A stretch of DNA of 64,000 nt from Streptomyces tsukubensis (GCF_003932715.1 NZ_CP020700.1:2440501-2504500); one strand, 5' to 3'. Shown: positions 18,886 through 27,285, counted from the first letter of the stretch. Notes: generated by a model from the letters alone, not told the origin. A program made the numbers and translations.

Positions 18886-19090
18886 GCGGTGCGATCACGG
18901 GCCGTACGGAGCGCGGCGGTTGCCCTCGGGCGGCCGCCGCGCTCGTCTTCGTACGACGGCACCCCGCGCACTTCCGCACGCCCGGGCCATCCGGGTGACG
19001 GCCGGGGTTGGGGGGTTCGGGGCATGGACATCGTTCCCCCGGTGCCGGGAGAAACCCGGTGCTCTTCACCTCGGACCAGGAGGTTCCACC

Positions 19091-19492
19091 ATGCGCCGTA
19101 TCGCCATCGCCGCCGCCGCGGTTGCGCTCACCGCGGGACTGGCCGCCGCGCCGTCCGCCACTGCCACCACCGCTCCGGCGAAGACGCCGAGCCCGGCGGC
19201 GGCAGCGCCCGTGCACTTCTCGGGCTCCAACTGTCCGTCCAACAGCCTCTGTCTCTACCGGGATTCCAATTTCAACGGCGGTGGGATCGCCCTCAAGCGG
19301 GGCGACGGCATCGGCTACCTCGGGGACTACGGCTTCAACGACCAGATGTCGTCGTGGTCGAACGACTCCGGGACCACCTGCTACTGGTGGGTGGACGCCT
19401 ACAAGGGCGGTGCCATCCACGACATGCGCAACGGCTACCGGGTGAACGTCACCGCGAGTGAGAACGACACCGCGTCCTCGGTGCAGTGCTGA
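19091..19492 (+). CDS. Secreted peptidase-inhibitor I36 / crystallin-fold-like protein
   Basis: A 133-residue exported protein. Residues 1-26 form a signal peptide (RRIAIAAAAVALTAGLAAAP, AxA cleavage), followed by a short Ala/Pro linker and a compact domain with four Cys (NCPSNSLCLYRDSNFNGG, TTCYWW, SVQC) and the YRDSNFNGGGIALKRGD pattern of I36-type metalloprotease inhibitors such as SMPI and of beta/gamma-crystallin folds. It is likely secreted by Sec; whether it inhibits a protease is not shown. The ATG follows CCAGGAGG by 6 bases. A shared terminator (19516-19545) separates it from the convergent sigma gene. Confidence 0.85.
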   Translation: MRRIAIAAAAVALTAGLAAAPSATATTAPAKTPSPAAAAPVHFSGSNCPSNSLCLYRDSNFNGGGIALKRGDGIGYLGDYGFNDQMSSWSNDSGTTCYWWVDAYKGGAIHDMRNGYRVNVTASENDTASSVQC

Positions 19493-19515
19493 GCGACTGA
19501 CGGACAGCCGTGAGG

Positions 19516-19545
19516 GGGGACCGGGCCACGGACGGCCCGGTCCCC
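19516..19545. terminator. Bidirectional terminator between I36 gene and sigma factor gene
   Basis: GGGGACCGGGCC and GGCCCGGTCCCC pair over 12 bp with a 6-base loop, centred between two convergent stops (19492 and 19553). Confidence 0.75.
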
Positions 19546-19552
19546 TTCCGCG

Positions 19553-21649
19553 TCACGGGGCGAGGCCGTCCCGGCCCGAGCGGCCGAGCCGTTTCAGGGT
19601 CCAGCCGCCGCCGTCGGGGTCCAGTCCGGCGCCGGTCCGTTTGAAGAGGTACTCGGCGCGTTCGTAGCTCAGGCGCGCCCGGCCCGTGGCCGGGTCGACG
19701 GCGGCCGCCTTCCGCGCGGGGCCCGCGCGGCGCCCGGTGAGGAACACCGGGCCTTCGGTACGGTCGCCGATCAGTTCATCGAGCAGCCGTGCGGCCCCCG
19801 ACCGCCAGGCGATCGGACGGCGCCCCGACCGGGCCCGGCGGTCGTCCCGGTCCAGGTCGGTCACATCGAGGGCGAGTACGGCGGTGACCGGCGCCCCCGA
19901 TTCGTACAGCAGCCGCCACAGGGTCCGTTCGCGCAGCGGGATTCCGGGACGGCTCCAGAGCGTGCCGAGTGCCTCCGGGGAGATCGGGCGGACGGCGGCC
20001 GGGGCGCCGGAGCGCCGCGGCGGGCCCTCGGCGGCGGCCGGGTCCAGCGGCACCCACGCGGCGAAGGAGCGGAACGCCGAGCGGTGCCGGTTCCAGGTGG
20101 CGGGCGCGGCCGTCGACCAGGCGGTGGTGAAGGCCCGCTCGACGGTTTCGGGGGTGAGGCCGGCCAGGGGGAAGCCGTCACCGAGGGTGCGGCGCAGCCG
20201 GGTCAGGGTCTGGGCGTAGGAGCGTACGCTCGCGGGGTCGAGGCCGCCGTGGGCGAGGAAGGTGTCGGCCGCGGCGGCGAGACCGGGTGCGGCGCTGGTG
20301 TCGTCCGGGGGCGCGGTGTGGGCGTCCGCGAGGGCCGCGGTGTCCGCGCGGCGGAGCAGGAAGGCCCGCTCGGCGGTGTTCGCGGTGAGGGCGGCGGCCC
20401 GTTCGAACTCGTGGCGGGCCTCGTCGTAGCGGCCGAGCCGGACCAGCAGATCGCCCCGTACCCCCGGCAGCAGATGGTAGTCGCGCAGAGCGGGGTCGGC
20501 GGCGAGTCCGTCGACGAGGGCGAGCCCGGCCCGCGGGTCGTGGGCATGGCCGACGGCGACGGCCCGGTTGAGCCGTACGACCGGGGTGGGCAGCAGCCGG
20601 ACCAGGGACTCGTACAGCCCGGCGATACCCGCCCAGTCGGTGTCCGCGGCCGTGGGCGCCTGGGCATGGGTGACGGCGATCGCGGCCTGGAGGAGGTACG
20701 GCCCCGGCGGTCCGCCCGCCGCGCGCGCGGCGTCCCGGGCGCGGAGCATCGAAGCGAAACCGCGGCGGATCAGCAGCGGGTCCCAGCGGCCGCGGTTCTG
20801 CTCGTGCAGCGGGACGGGCTCGCCGGCGGGGCCGGTGCGGGCACCGGCCCGGGACTCCTGGATCTCCATCAGGGCGACCAGCCCGTGGACTTCGGGCTCG
20901 GCGGGCGCGAGACCGGCCAGCAGTCTGCCGAGCCGGAGCGCTTCGAGGGTGAGCCCGGGGCGGAGCAGATCGTCGCCGCCGGTGGCCGTGTATCCCTCGT
21001 TGAAGATCAGGTAGACGACTTCCAGTACGGAGGAGAGCCGCTCGGTCAGCTCGGGGCCCGGGGGCAGTTCGAAGGGGACCCGGGCTTCGGCGAGGGTGCG
21101 TTTGGCGGCGGCGATCCGGCGGGCGACGACCGTCTCGGTGACCAGGAAGGCGCGGGCGATCTCGGCGGCGGAGAGCCCGGCGACCAGGCGGAGGGTGAGG
21201 GCGGCCCGGGCGGGGGTGGGCAGGACGGGATGGCAGGAGAGGAACATCAGCCTCAGGACGTCGTCCGGCCCGCCCATCCCGTCACCACCGTCGCCGTCAC
21301 CGTCCGGTGGTTCGGCCGCTTCGGGTGCTCCGTATGCGGCGGAGCCCGGGGAGGCGTCCTGCCGCTGCCGCTCCCTGGCCTCGTGCGCGAGCAGGCCCTG
21401 TTTGTCCTCCAGGGTCCGGGCGCGGCGGATGGTGTCCACGGCCCGGCGTCTGGCCACGGCCATCAGCCAGGCGCCGGGATTCTCCGGAACGCCGGACCCG
21501 GGCCACTGTTCGAGGGCGGAGACCAGGGCGTCCTGGGCCAGTTCCTCGGCCAGTCCTACATCGTGGACGAGGCGGGTGAGAGCGGCGACGATCCGCGCGG
21601 ACTCCTGTTTCCAGACCGCGCCGACAGCGCCCCGGACGTCCGTCACCAC
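19553..21649 (-). CDS. ECF42-type sigma factor fused to a degenerate tyrosine-recombinase domain
   Basis: A single open frame of 698 residues. Residues 12-80 are sigma region 2 (LVHDVGLAEELAQDALVSAL, NPGAWLMAVARRRAVD), 132-190 sigma region 4 (LSAAEIARAFLVTETVVARRI) and 200-440 the TPR-like C-terminal extension typical of ECF42 (VVYLIFNEGY, LNRAVAVGHAHDP). After an Ala/Asp linker (441-458) follow a SAM-like core-binding domain (459-533, SVRSYAQTLTRLRRTLGDGF) and a recombinase-like domain (555-698, PISPEALGTLWSRPGI, LRERTLWRLLYESGAPV, VLALDVTDLDRDDRRAR). The catalytic Arg is replaced by Pro587, the Lys is missing, and HxxR is replaced by KRLG at 686-689; the frame stops before the Tyr. The usual ECF42 is about 420 residues. 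Its DGPF partner lies 62 bases upstream. Confidence 0.85.
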   Translation of the reverse strand: MVTDVRGAVGAVWKQESARIVAALTRLVHDVGLAEELAQDALVSALEQWPGSGVPENPGAWLMAVARRRAVDTIRRARTLEDKQGLLAHEARERQRQDASPGSAAYGAPEAAEPPDGDGDGGDGMGGPDDVLRLMFLSCHPVLPTPARAALTLRLVAGLSAAEIARAFLVTETVVARRIAAAKRTLAEARVPFELPPGPELTERLSSVLEVVYLIFNEGYTATGGDDLLRPGLTLEALRLGRLLAGLAPAEPEVHGLVALMEIQESRAGARTGPAGEPVPLHEQNRGRWDPLLIRRGFASMLRARDAARAAGGPPGPYLLQAAIAVTHAQAPTAADTDWAGIAGLYESLVRLLPTPVVRLNRAVAVGHAHDPRAGLALVDGLAADPALRDYHLLPGVRGDLLVRLGRYDEARHEFERAAALTANTAERAFLLRRADTAALADAHTAPPDDTSAAPGLAAAADTFLAHGGLDPASVRSYAQTLTRLRRTLGDGFPLAGLTPETVERAFTTAWSTAAPATWNRHRSAFRSFAAWVPLDPAAAEGPPRRSGAPAAVRPISPEALGTLWSRPGIPLRERTLWRLLYESGAPVTAVLALDVTDLDRDDRRARSGRRPIAWRSGAARLLDELIGDRTEGPVFLTGRRAGPARKAAAVDPATGRARLSYERAEYLFKRTGAGLDPDGGGWTLKRLGRSGRDGLAP

Positions 21650-21711
21650 TCTTCCACCCGTCTCCGCCGGTCCTTCTTGACGTGCTGCGCGTCGGTTGGC
21701 CGCGGCCGGGG

Positions 21712-22041
21712 TCAGCCGCCGAAGACCTCCTGGACCACGCTCTCGCCGTCGCCGACGATCCGGCGGAAGCGGCGGGCCAGTTCGATCGCCTCGTCCCGGT
21801 CGCGGGTCTCGACCAGGGCGAAGCCCACGACCGCTTCCTTGGCCTCGGTGAAAGGGCCGTCGGTGACGGTGATCTCGTCGCCGGAGGAGACGACCCGGAT
21901 GCCGTTCGGTGCGAGTCCGCCGGTGGCGAGCAGCGTTCCGGAGGCGGTCAGTTCCTCGATGAACGCGGCCATCTCCGTGAAGAGCTTCTCGTCGGGGGCG
22001 GTGGGCTCGGCAGGGGCCTTGGTCATCATCAGGTATCGCAT
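21712..22041 (-). CDS. YCII-related DGPF-domain protein, ECF42 partner
   Basis: A 109-residue protein with the signature MRYLMMTK at the start and DGPFTEAKE at about 61-69. DGPF/YCII proteins regularly precede ECF42 sigma genes and are the main targets of that sigma group in S. venezuelae, as I recall. The biochemical role is unknown; the fold is ferredoxin-like. Only 62 bases separate it from the sigma gene on the same strand, so they form an operon. A 24-bp palindrome lies 82 bases upstream of the ATG (22123-22146). Confidence 0.9.
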   Translation of the reverse strand: MRYLMMTKAPAEPTAPDEKLFTEMAAFIEELTASGTLLATGGLAPNGIRVVSSGDEITVTDGPFTEAKEAVVGFALVETRDRDEAIELARRFRRIVGDGESVVQEVFGG

Positions 22042-22122
22042 CGAGCTTCTCGCTTCCGTTCGGCCCGGCGTCCGATCGCCGTGCTCTGCCCAGGCGTCGA
22101 ACAGCCTATGCGACAGGGAACG

Positions 22123-22146
22123 GAAGTGTTCCCTGTTGTACGGGGC
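22123..22146. promoter_or_regulatory. 24-bp palindrome in the divergent DGPF/DUF998 promoter region
   Basis: ACAGGGAAC (22123-22131) and GTTCCCTGT (22138-22146) are perfect 9-bp arms around six bases. It lies between the divergent DGPF and DUF998 genes, with no coding sequence across it. It looks like an operator for a dimeric regulator. Confidence 0.5.
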
Positions 22147-22207
22147 TTTCGACGCAGGGGTGAGAACCGAGAAGGCGGGGCGGCCCCGCCGTGAAGGGAT
22201 GCCTGCC

Positions 22208-22888
22208 ATGACGCTCACCACCACCGCCGTCTCCCCCGCCGGTGTCGCTGCCGCCCTGTCCGGGCGCCGGGCGCGGGCCCAGCTCGCCGCCGGGGCCGCG
22301 GCGGGCCCGCTCTGGGCGGTCGTCTCCCTCGCCCAGGCCGCGGTGCGGGACGGGTACGACATCACCCGGCATCCGCTGAGCATGCTCGCCAACGGCTCCC
22401 CCGGCTGGATCCAGACCACGAACTTCGTGGTCGCGGGCCTGCTGTCGGTCGCCGGTGCGGCGGGGCTGCGGCGGGCGCTGCGCGGCAGGCCCGGCGGTAC
22501 CTGGGCGCCCGTGCTGCTGCTGGTCCACGGCGTCGGGATGGTGCTGGCCGGGGTCTTCACCGTGGATCCGGGGGACGGATTCGCCGGTACGCCGGCCGGG
22601 GCGCCGCAGACGATCTCGGCGGAGAGCGCCGCCCATCTGGCCGCCGGTTCGCTGTCGTTCCTCGCCCTGATCGCCGGGCTCTGGGTGCTGGGCCGGTACT
22701 TCTCGCGCGCGGGTGAGCGGGGCTTCGCGATGGGCTGCCGCACCGCCGGTACGGCCCTGCTGTTGGGCAACGTGTGGGCGATGAGCGGCAGCGCGGGAGG
22801 TTCGCTCGCCATTGCCGTGGGCGGGATCGTCGCGATGGTGTGGGCATCGGTGATCGCCGGTCGGCTGTCCCGCGGGGTCACCGCCTGA
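22208..22888 (+). CDS. DUF998 integral membrane protein
   Basis: A 226-residue protein with six predicted helices and the DUF998 pattern YDITRHPLSMLANGSPGWIQ after the first helix, then FTVDPGDGF in a loop. DUF998 proteins are bacterial membrane proteins of unknown function, distantly like rhomboid-type or phosphatase-like helical bundles. I take ATG 22208 (GAAGGG 9 bases upstream); an in-frame ATG at 22199 overlaps that ribosome site. It is divergent from the DGPF-sigma operon and shares its 160-base promoter region, so it may be a target of the same sigma factor (inference). Confidence 0.85.
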   Translation: MTLTTTAVSPAGVAAALSGRRARAQLAAGAAAGPLWAVVSLAQAAVRDGYDITRHPLSMLANGSPGWIQTTNFVVAGLLSVAGAAGLRRALRGRPGGTWAPVLLLVHGVGMVLAGVFTVDPGDGFAGTPAGAPQTISAESAAHLAAGSLSFLALIAGLWVLGRYFSRAGERGFAMGCRTAGTALLLGNVWAMSGSAGGSLAIAVGGIVAMVWASVIAGRLSRGVTA

Positions 22889-22898
22889 TGGCGGAGCC

Positions 22899-22953
22899 GC
22901 CCGTGCGGTGTGTGGTGCCCCGGTCCGGCCGGGGCACCACACACCGCACGGGC
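22899..22953. terminator. Perfect 25-bp hairpin terminator
   Basis: The stem arms (22899-22923 and 22929-22953) pair over 25 bp without mismatch around the loop TCCGG. It sits between the convergent DUF998 and phosphatase genes. No T-tract follows, as is common in Streptomyces. Confidence 0.8.
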
Positions 22954-23033
22954 CGTTGCCGCGAAACGGCCCTCCGGCCGCCCGGGCCGGTCGGAGGGCA
23001 CGCCGCGGCCGTACCGGGCACCGGGCAAGGGAC

Positions 23034-23066
23034 AGCGGGCAGCGGGCAGCGGGCAGCGGGCAGCGG
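23034..23066. repeat. 7-bp tandem repeat (AGCGGGC)
   Basis: AGCGGGC is repeated four times plus a partial copy, in the 270-base intergenic stretch downstream of the phosphatase stop. It is a probable slippage product. Confidence 0.8.
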
Positions 23067-23158
23067 AGAAAACTACGGAGAACGCGGGACGCGGCTCTCG
23101 CACCGCGGCAGACCGGCCCGGCGGAGTCCCCAGGGGAGCGCCCCCTCAGCGGGAGGCG

Positions 23159-24304
23159 TCAGGCGCCGCGGCAGAGCAGCAGCAGCGCGCGGTCGTCGTT
23201 GACGTCCTTGGCGACCGCTTCGATCAGATGCCAGGCGGCACCCTCGAATCCGGTGTGGACATAGCGGTCGGCCTCGCCGGTCAGCCGGTCCATGCCTTCG
23301 CTGAGATCGCGGCCCGGCGCCTCGACCAGCCCGTCCGTGAAGAGCATCAGGACGTCGCCCGGGCGCAGGGATCCCTTCACCGGGTCGAACTGCGCCCCGT
23401 CGTACACCCCGAGCAGCGGCCCCTCGGCGGCCTTCTCCTCCCAGATGCCGCTGCCCGCGCTGAGCTGGAGCGCCGGGAGGTGGCCCGCCGAGTAGAGCTC
23501 GAAGTCGCCCGAGTCGAGGTCCAGTACGAGATGGATGGAGGTGGCGAAGCCCTCGTCCCAGTCCTGGCGGAGCAGATAGCCGTTGGCGGCAGGCAGGAAG
23601 CCGTGCGGGGGCAGCGAGCCGAGGAGTCCGCCGAAGGCGCCGGAGAGCAGCAGGGCGCGGGAGGCGGCGTCCATGCCCTTGCCGGAGACGTCGGTGAGGA
23701 CGATCTCCAGGGTCCGGCCGCCGTTGGTGCGGGCCGCGACGACGAAGTCGCCGGAGAAGGACTGGCCGCCCGCCGGGCGCAGGGCCATCTCGCGGTGCCA
23801 GCCCTTGGGGAGCCGGGGCAGGGCGCTCTGGACGCGGATGCGTTCGCGGAGGTCGAAGAGCATGGTGCCGCCGCGCCGCCAGGGCACTCCGACCCGGGCC
23901 CGGAACTGGGCGATGAGCAGTCCGAAGAACCCGCAGGCGGCCACCACGAGCACGATGCCGGGGGTGACTCGGGCCGGGCCGTCCCCGTACGGTCCGAGGG
24001 CGAAGGACTCCACGATCAGCCCGCCCGCGCAGGCCGCGTAGAGTCCGAGCAGGCTCGCGGGGCGCAGCAGCAGGGCGCCGGCCACGATCGGCAGGACCAG
24101 GGCGGCCGGGGAGATCCATTCGGAGTTGAGGGTGGCGCCCCAGGTCAGCAGGGGGACGGTGAGCAGGAGCCCGGCGAGGGCGATGGTGTCGGAGCCGTCA
24201 CCGCGGAAGTAATCGACGGCGGATTTGCGCAGCGCGACCCGGACCCGGTGCACGGCTTTGCGCATCCGGGCCCTCATCGAAGCTGCTGCGTTGCGGTGGG
24301 CCAT
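23159..24304 (-). CDS. Membrane-anchored SpoIIE-type PP2C serine/threonine phosphatase
   Basis: 381 residues: a basic N-terminus, four or five membrane helices (about 42-130), and a SpoIIE/PP2C domain (about 165-378) with SFSGDFVVAAR, LTDVSGKGMDAA, LYSAGHLPALQL and LMLFTDGLVEAPG, which carry the metal-binding Asp residues. Such phosphatases dephosphorylate anti-anti-sigma factors in partner-switching systems; here no anti-sigma or STAS gene is adjacent. It reads away from the Eis-like gene across a 200-base divergent promoter region that is notably AT-rich around 24355-24415. Confidence 0.92.
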   Translation of the reverse strand: MAHRNAAASMRARMRKAVHRVRVALRKSAVDYFRGDGSDTIALAGLLLTVPLLTWGATLNSEWISPAALVLPIVAGALLLRPASLLGLYAACAGGLIVESFALGPYGDGPARVTPGIVLVVAACGFFGLLIAQFRARVGVPWRRGGTMLFDLRERIRVQSALPRLPKGWHREMALRPAGGQSFSGDFVVAARTNGGRTLEIVLTDVSGKGMDAASRALLLSGAFGGLLGSLPPHGFLPAANGYLLRQDWDEGFATSIHLVLDLDSGDFELYSAGHLPALQLSAGSGIWEEKAAEGPLLGVYDGAQFDPVKGSLRPGDVLMLFTDGLVEAPGRDLSEGMDRLTGEADRYVHTGFEGAAWHLIEAVAKDVNDDRALLLLCRGA

Positions 24305-24504
24305 TGTCGTGTGACCCTATCGACCCATCGGCCGTTCGTGCAGGGGGACCCCTCAGACAATGCGTTCGAAATCGGATCGCACTGTCGATATATCGCCCGA
24401 TCATCATGGCATATGACCGGACTCACTCCCCGGCGCCTGTGGGGCTGTTGGGACAGCGGAAAAACTGCTGGTAGTCGTGGGTCTGCTGCGGTAGGGATGA
24501 CCGT

Positions 24505-25728
24505 ATGACCAGTAGTGAGCTGCATGTGCTGTCCGCGATGGATTGGGACGAGTGGTACGGCGTTCTGGAGGGCGCCTTCGGGGGTGCGTCCAAGGGCCCC
24601 GAGCACCGGGAGGCGGTGCGGGGCATCACGGATTTGGGGCGTTCACTGGCCGCCCGGGACGGCAAGCTCGTCGTGGGGACCGCAGGATCGTTCCGCTTCG
24701 AGGTCACCGTGCCGGGCGGGCGTTCGGCGCCGATCGCGGGGGTCTCGATGGTCAGTGTCGCGGCCACCCACCGGCGGCGCGGCATCCTCGGGGCGATGAT
24801 GCGCCGGCAGCTCGACGGTATGCGGGAGGCGGGGGAGCCGCTGGCGATGCTGACGGCGTCCGAGCCCGCGATCTACGGCCGCTTCGGATACGGCGCGGCG
24901 AGCCGCTTTCTGCGGGCGGAGATCGACACCGCGCGGGTCGGCCTCGGGCCGCTGCCGGAGGGCACCGACGCGGTCCGGATACGGACGGTCCCGCTCGCGG
25001 AGTCGCTGGCGGACTGCGAGGCCGTCTATGCCCGGGCCGTACCGCGGCGACCGGGGATGATCGCCCGGCTGCCCGGCTGGGACGCCATCCAGATCCTGGA
25101 CAGCGATCCGACCGCACCGCTGCTGTGCGTGCTCGCGGAGACGGACGGCGAGGTCACGGGGTTCGCGCGGTACCGCAACCGCTCGGCGTGGGACGCCTCG
25201 GGTCCTGCGGGCACGGTGGAGGTGCAGGATCTGCAGGCCGACGACCCGGCGTCGCGGGCGGCGCTGTGGCGCTACCTCTTCGGCATCGACCTGACGTCGA
25301 CGCTGACGAAGCAGAGCATGCCGGTCGACGATCCACTGCTGCATCTGGTGTCGGACGTGCGGCGGTGCGGGCTGCGGCAGTGGGACGGGCTGTACGTCCG
25401 GCTGGTGGAGGTCGGCGCGGCGCTGACGGCACGGGGGTACGCGGCGCCGGTGGAGGTCGTCCTGGAGGTGGAGGACGAGTTCTGCGGCTGGAACACGGGC
25501 CGCTGGAAGCTGTCGGCGGACCCCTCCGGCGCGGTCTGCGAGCGTACGGCGGACCCGGCCGATCTGGCCCTTCCGGTACGGGCGCTGGGCGCGGCCTTCC
25601 TGGGCGGCACGTCGCTCACCTCCCTGGCGGGGGCGGGCGTGGTCCACGAGCTGAGGCCCGGGGCACTGGCCCGCGCCGACGCGGCGTTCGGTTCCGTCAC
25701 GGCGCCCTGGTACTCGCACGACTTCTGA
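24505..25728 (+). CDS. Eis-like GNAT family N-acetyltransferase
   Basis: 407 residues in the three-part Eis layout: an N-terminal GNAT domain with the acetyl-CoA loop (VSVAATHRRRGILGAMM at about 90-106, including Arg-x-x-Gly), a second GNAT-like fold, and a C-terminal sterol-carrier-like domain. The C-terminus ends in tyrosine-serine-histidine-aspartate-phenylalanine, and a free C-terminal carboxylate acts as general base in Eis. Family members acetylate amines on aminoglycosides, polyamines or lysines in hexamers; the substrate here is unknown. A typical ribosome site is absent: the ATG follows TAGGGATGACCGT, so leaderless initiation is possible. Confidence 0.88.
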   Translation: MTSSELHVLSAMDWDEWYGVLEGAFGGASKGPEHREAVRGITDLGRSLAARDGKLVVGTAGSFRFEVTVPGGRSAPIAGVSMVSVAATHRRRGILGAMMRRQLDGMREAGEPLAMLTASEPAIYGRFGYGAASRFLRAEIDTARVGLGPLPEGTDAVRIRTVPLAESLADCEAVYARAVPRRPGMIARLPGWDAIQILDSDPTAPLLCVLAETDGEVTGFARYRNRSAWDASGPAGTVEVQDLQADDPASRAALWRYLFGIDLTSTLTKQSMPVDDPLLHLVSDVRRCGLRQWDGLYVRLVEVGAALTARGYAAPVEVVLEVEDEFCGWNTGRWKLSADPSGAVCERTADPADLALPVRALGAAFLGGTSLTSLAGAGVVHELRPGALARADAAFGSVTAPWYSHDF

Positions 25729-25773
25729 CGGCCGCTCCCCCTCCCCCGTCCCGGGCCCCGGGGCGGGGGAGGT

Positions 25774-26598
25774 TCAGAGGCGCTGGCAGCCGGGGCACCA
25801 GAAGAGGTTGCGGGCCGCCAGACCGGCGGTTCTGACGGGTGTCGCGCACACATGGCAGGGCAGGTTCGTCCGGCGGTAGACGTAGACCTCGCCGCCGTGG
25901 TCGTCCACCCGCGGCGCGCGCCCCATCGCCTCCGGCGTGTGCTCCGGGCGTACGGTGTCGATGCGGTTGTGCCGTACCCCTTCGTGCATCAGCTCCACCA
26001 GGTCCGCCCAGATCGCGTCCCACTCCGCGCGCCGCAGTTCGCGCCCCGCGCGATAGGGGTCGATGCCGTGGCGGAAGAGGACCTCGGCGCGGTAGACGTT
26101 GCCGACGCCCGCGACGATCTTCTGGTCGAGGAGCAGGGCGGCGATCGTCGTCCGGGAGCGGCTGATCCGGTCCCAGGCGCGGTCCGGGGAGCCGGAGAGC
26201 GGATCGCCGGGCGGGCGCAGCGGGTCCGGGCCGAGCCGGTCGTGTATCGCGGTCTTCTCGGCGTCGGTGATCAGGGCGCAGGCCGTCGGGCCGCGCAGGT
26301 CCATGAAGGCGCCGGGGACGGCCAGCCGCAGCCGGACGGTGTCCAGGGGCGGCGGCATCGGGGACGTACCGAAGTCGACCCGGCCGAAGAGTCCGAGGTG
26401 GATATGGACCCAGCCCCGGCCGCCGAAGCCGAGGAACAGGTGCTTGCCGTGCGCCTCGGTCTCGTCCAGCGTCCCGCCGTCGAGCAGCGCGGCCGCGTCG
26501 GAGAACTTCCCCTGCGGGCTGCTCACCCGCACCGGACGGCCGGCGAACCGGTCCCGGTGGTCGGCGGCGAGCCGGTGGATCGTATGCCCTTCGGGCAC
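25774..26598 (-). CDS. nei: Fpg/Nei-family DNA glycosylase (endonuclease VIII, Nei2-type)
   Basis: 274 residues starting MPEGHTIHRLA, where Pro2 is the Schiff-base nucleophile and Glu3 the catalytic acid. A helix-two-turn-helix (DQKIVAGVGNVYRAEVLFRHGIDP) lies near 165-190 and a C-terminal zinc finger (CHVCATP...CPGCQ) near 248-272. These enzymes excise oxidised pyrimidines and nick AP sites. The GTG at 26598 follows GAGGAG by 8 bases. It lies downstream of rpiB but a hairpin at 26670-26698 separates them. Confidence 0.93.
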   Translation of the reverse strand: MPEGHTIHRLAADHRDRFAGRPVRVSSPQGKFSDAAALLDGGTLDETEAHGKHLFLGFGGRGWVHIHLGLFGRVDFGTSPMPPPLDTVRLRLAVPGAFMDLRGPTACALITDAEKTAIHDRLGPDPLRPPGDPLSGSPDRAWDRISRSRTTIAALLLDQKIVAGVGNVYRAEVLFRHGIDPYRAGRELRRAEWDAIWADLVELMHEGVRHNRIDTVRPEHTPEAMGRAPRVDDHGGEVYVYRRTNLPCHVCATPVRTAGLAARNLFWCPGCQRL

Positions 26599-26669
26599 GG
26601 TACTGCTCCTCGGTGGGACGGACTCGGGTCCTCGGTGGGACGGGTCCGGCGCGGGGTTTCGGAAAACGG

Positions 26670-26698
26670 CCGCGCCCCCGCGGACGGCGGGGGCGCGG
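26670..26698 (-). terminator. Terminator downstream of rpiB
   Basis: CCGCGCCCCCGC and its complement form 12 bp with a 5-base loop, 9 bases past the rpiB stop. Confidence 0.75.
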
Positions 26699-26706
26699 AA
26701 GAGGTG

Positions 26707-27195
26707 TTACGGCTGCTGCGGGTGCCCCTCGGGGATCGGCGGCAGCTCGCCCGTGGTCTCGTAGCGCGAGAGCATCTCGATACGGCGGGTGTGCCGCTCC
26801 TCGCCGGAGTACGGCGTGTTGAGGAAGATCTCCACGAACTTCGTGGATTCTTCGACGGAGTGCATCCGGCCGCCGACGGCGATGACGTTGGCGTTGTTGT
26901 GCTCGCGGCCCAGCGCCGCCGTCTGCTCGCTCCAGGCCAGCGCGGCGCGGACGCCCTTCACCTTGTTCGCGGCGATCTGCTCGCCGTTGCCCGAACCGCC
27001 GATGACGATGCCGAGGCTGTCGGCGTCGGCGGCGGTGCGCTCGGCGGCGCGCAGGCAGAAGGGGGGGTAGTCGTCGAGGGCGTCGTAGATATGGGGACCG
27101 CAGTCGACGGGCTCGTGGCCGTGGGCCTTGAGCCACTCGACGAGGTGGTTCTTGAGTTCGTATCCGGCATGGTCGGAACCGAGGTACACGCGCAT
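26707..27195 (-). CDS. rpiB: Ribose-5-phosphate isomerase B
   Basis: A 162-residue sugar isomerase interconverting ribose-5-phosphate and ribulose-5-phosphate in the pentose phosphate pathway. SDHAGYELK is at residues 7-15 and the active-site loop GGSGNGEQIAANK at 66-78. The loop has Ser and Glu72 in place of the E. coli Cys, which is the actinobacterial (Mycobacterium-like) form in which Glu is the base. The start is ATG 27195; there is no ribosome site, and a -10-like CACACT lies six bases upstream, so it may be leaderless like folC and valS. Confidence 0.95.
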   Translation of the reverse strand: MRVYLGSDHAGYELKNHLVEWLKAHGHEPVDCGPHIYDALDDYPPFCLRAAERTAADADSLGIVIGGSGNGEQIAANKVKGVRAALAWSEQTAALGREHNNANVIAVGGRMHSVEESTKFVEIFLNTPYSGEERHTRRIEMLSRYETTGELPPIPEGHPQQP

Positions 27196-27256
27196 GGTCC
27201 GAGTGTGGCACGGGCCGGGCCGCCGGAGGGCGGCCGGGTGCCGGGCCATCGGATAC

Positions 27257-27285
27257 GGGCGCCGTCCCTCCGGGGACCGGCGCCC
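27257..27285 (-). terminator. Terminator downstream of bioY
   Basis: GGGCGCCG/CGGCGCCC with an inner TCCC/GGGA and one bulged C form a strong hairpin between the bioY stop and rpiB. Confidence 0.65.

Noticed and set aside
22042..22110. ECF42 self-promoter (TGTCGA / CGATC type) before the DGPF gene
   Set aside because: TGTTCGA followed about 18 bases later by CGATC on the minus strand is suggestive, but the -35 is not exact and I cannot confirm it by eye.
23034..23066. CRISPR-like repeats
   Set aside because: Units of 7 bp without spacers, a simple tandem repeat. No cas gene is in the window.
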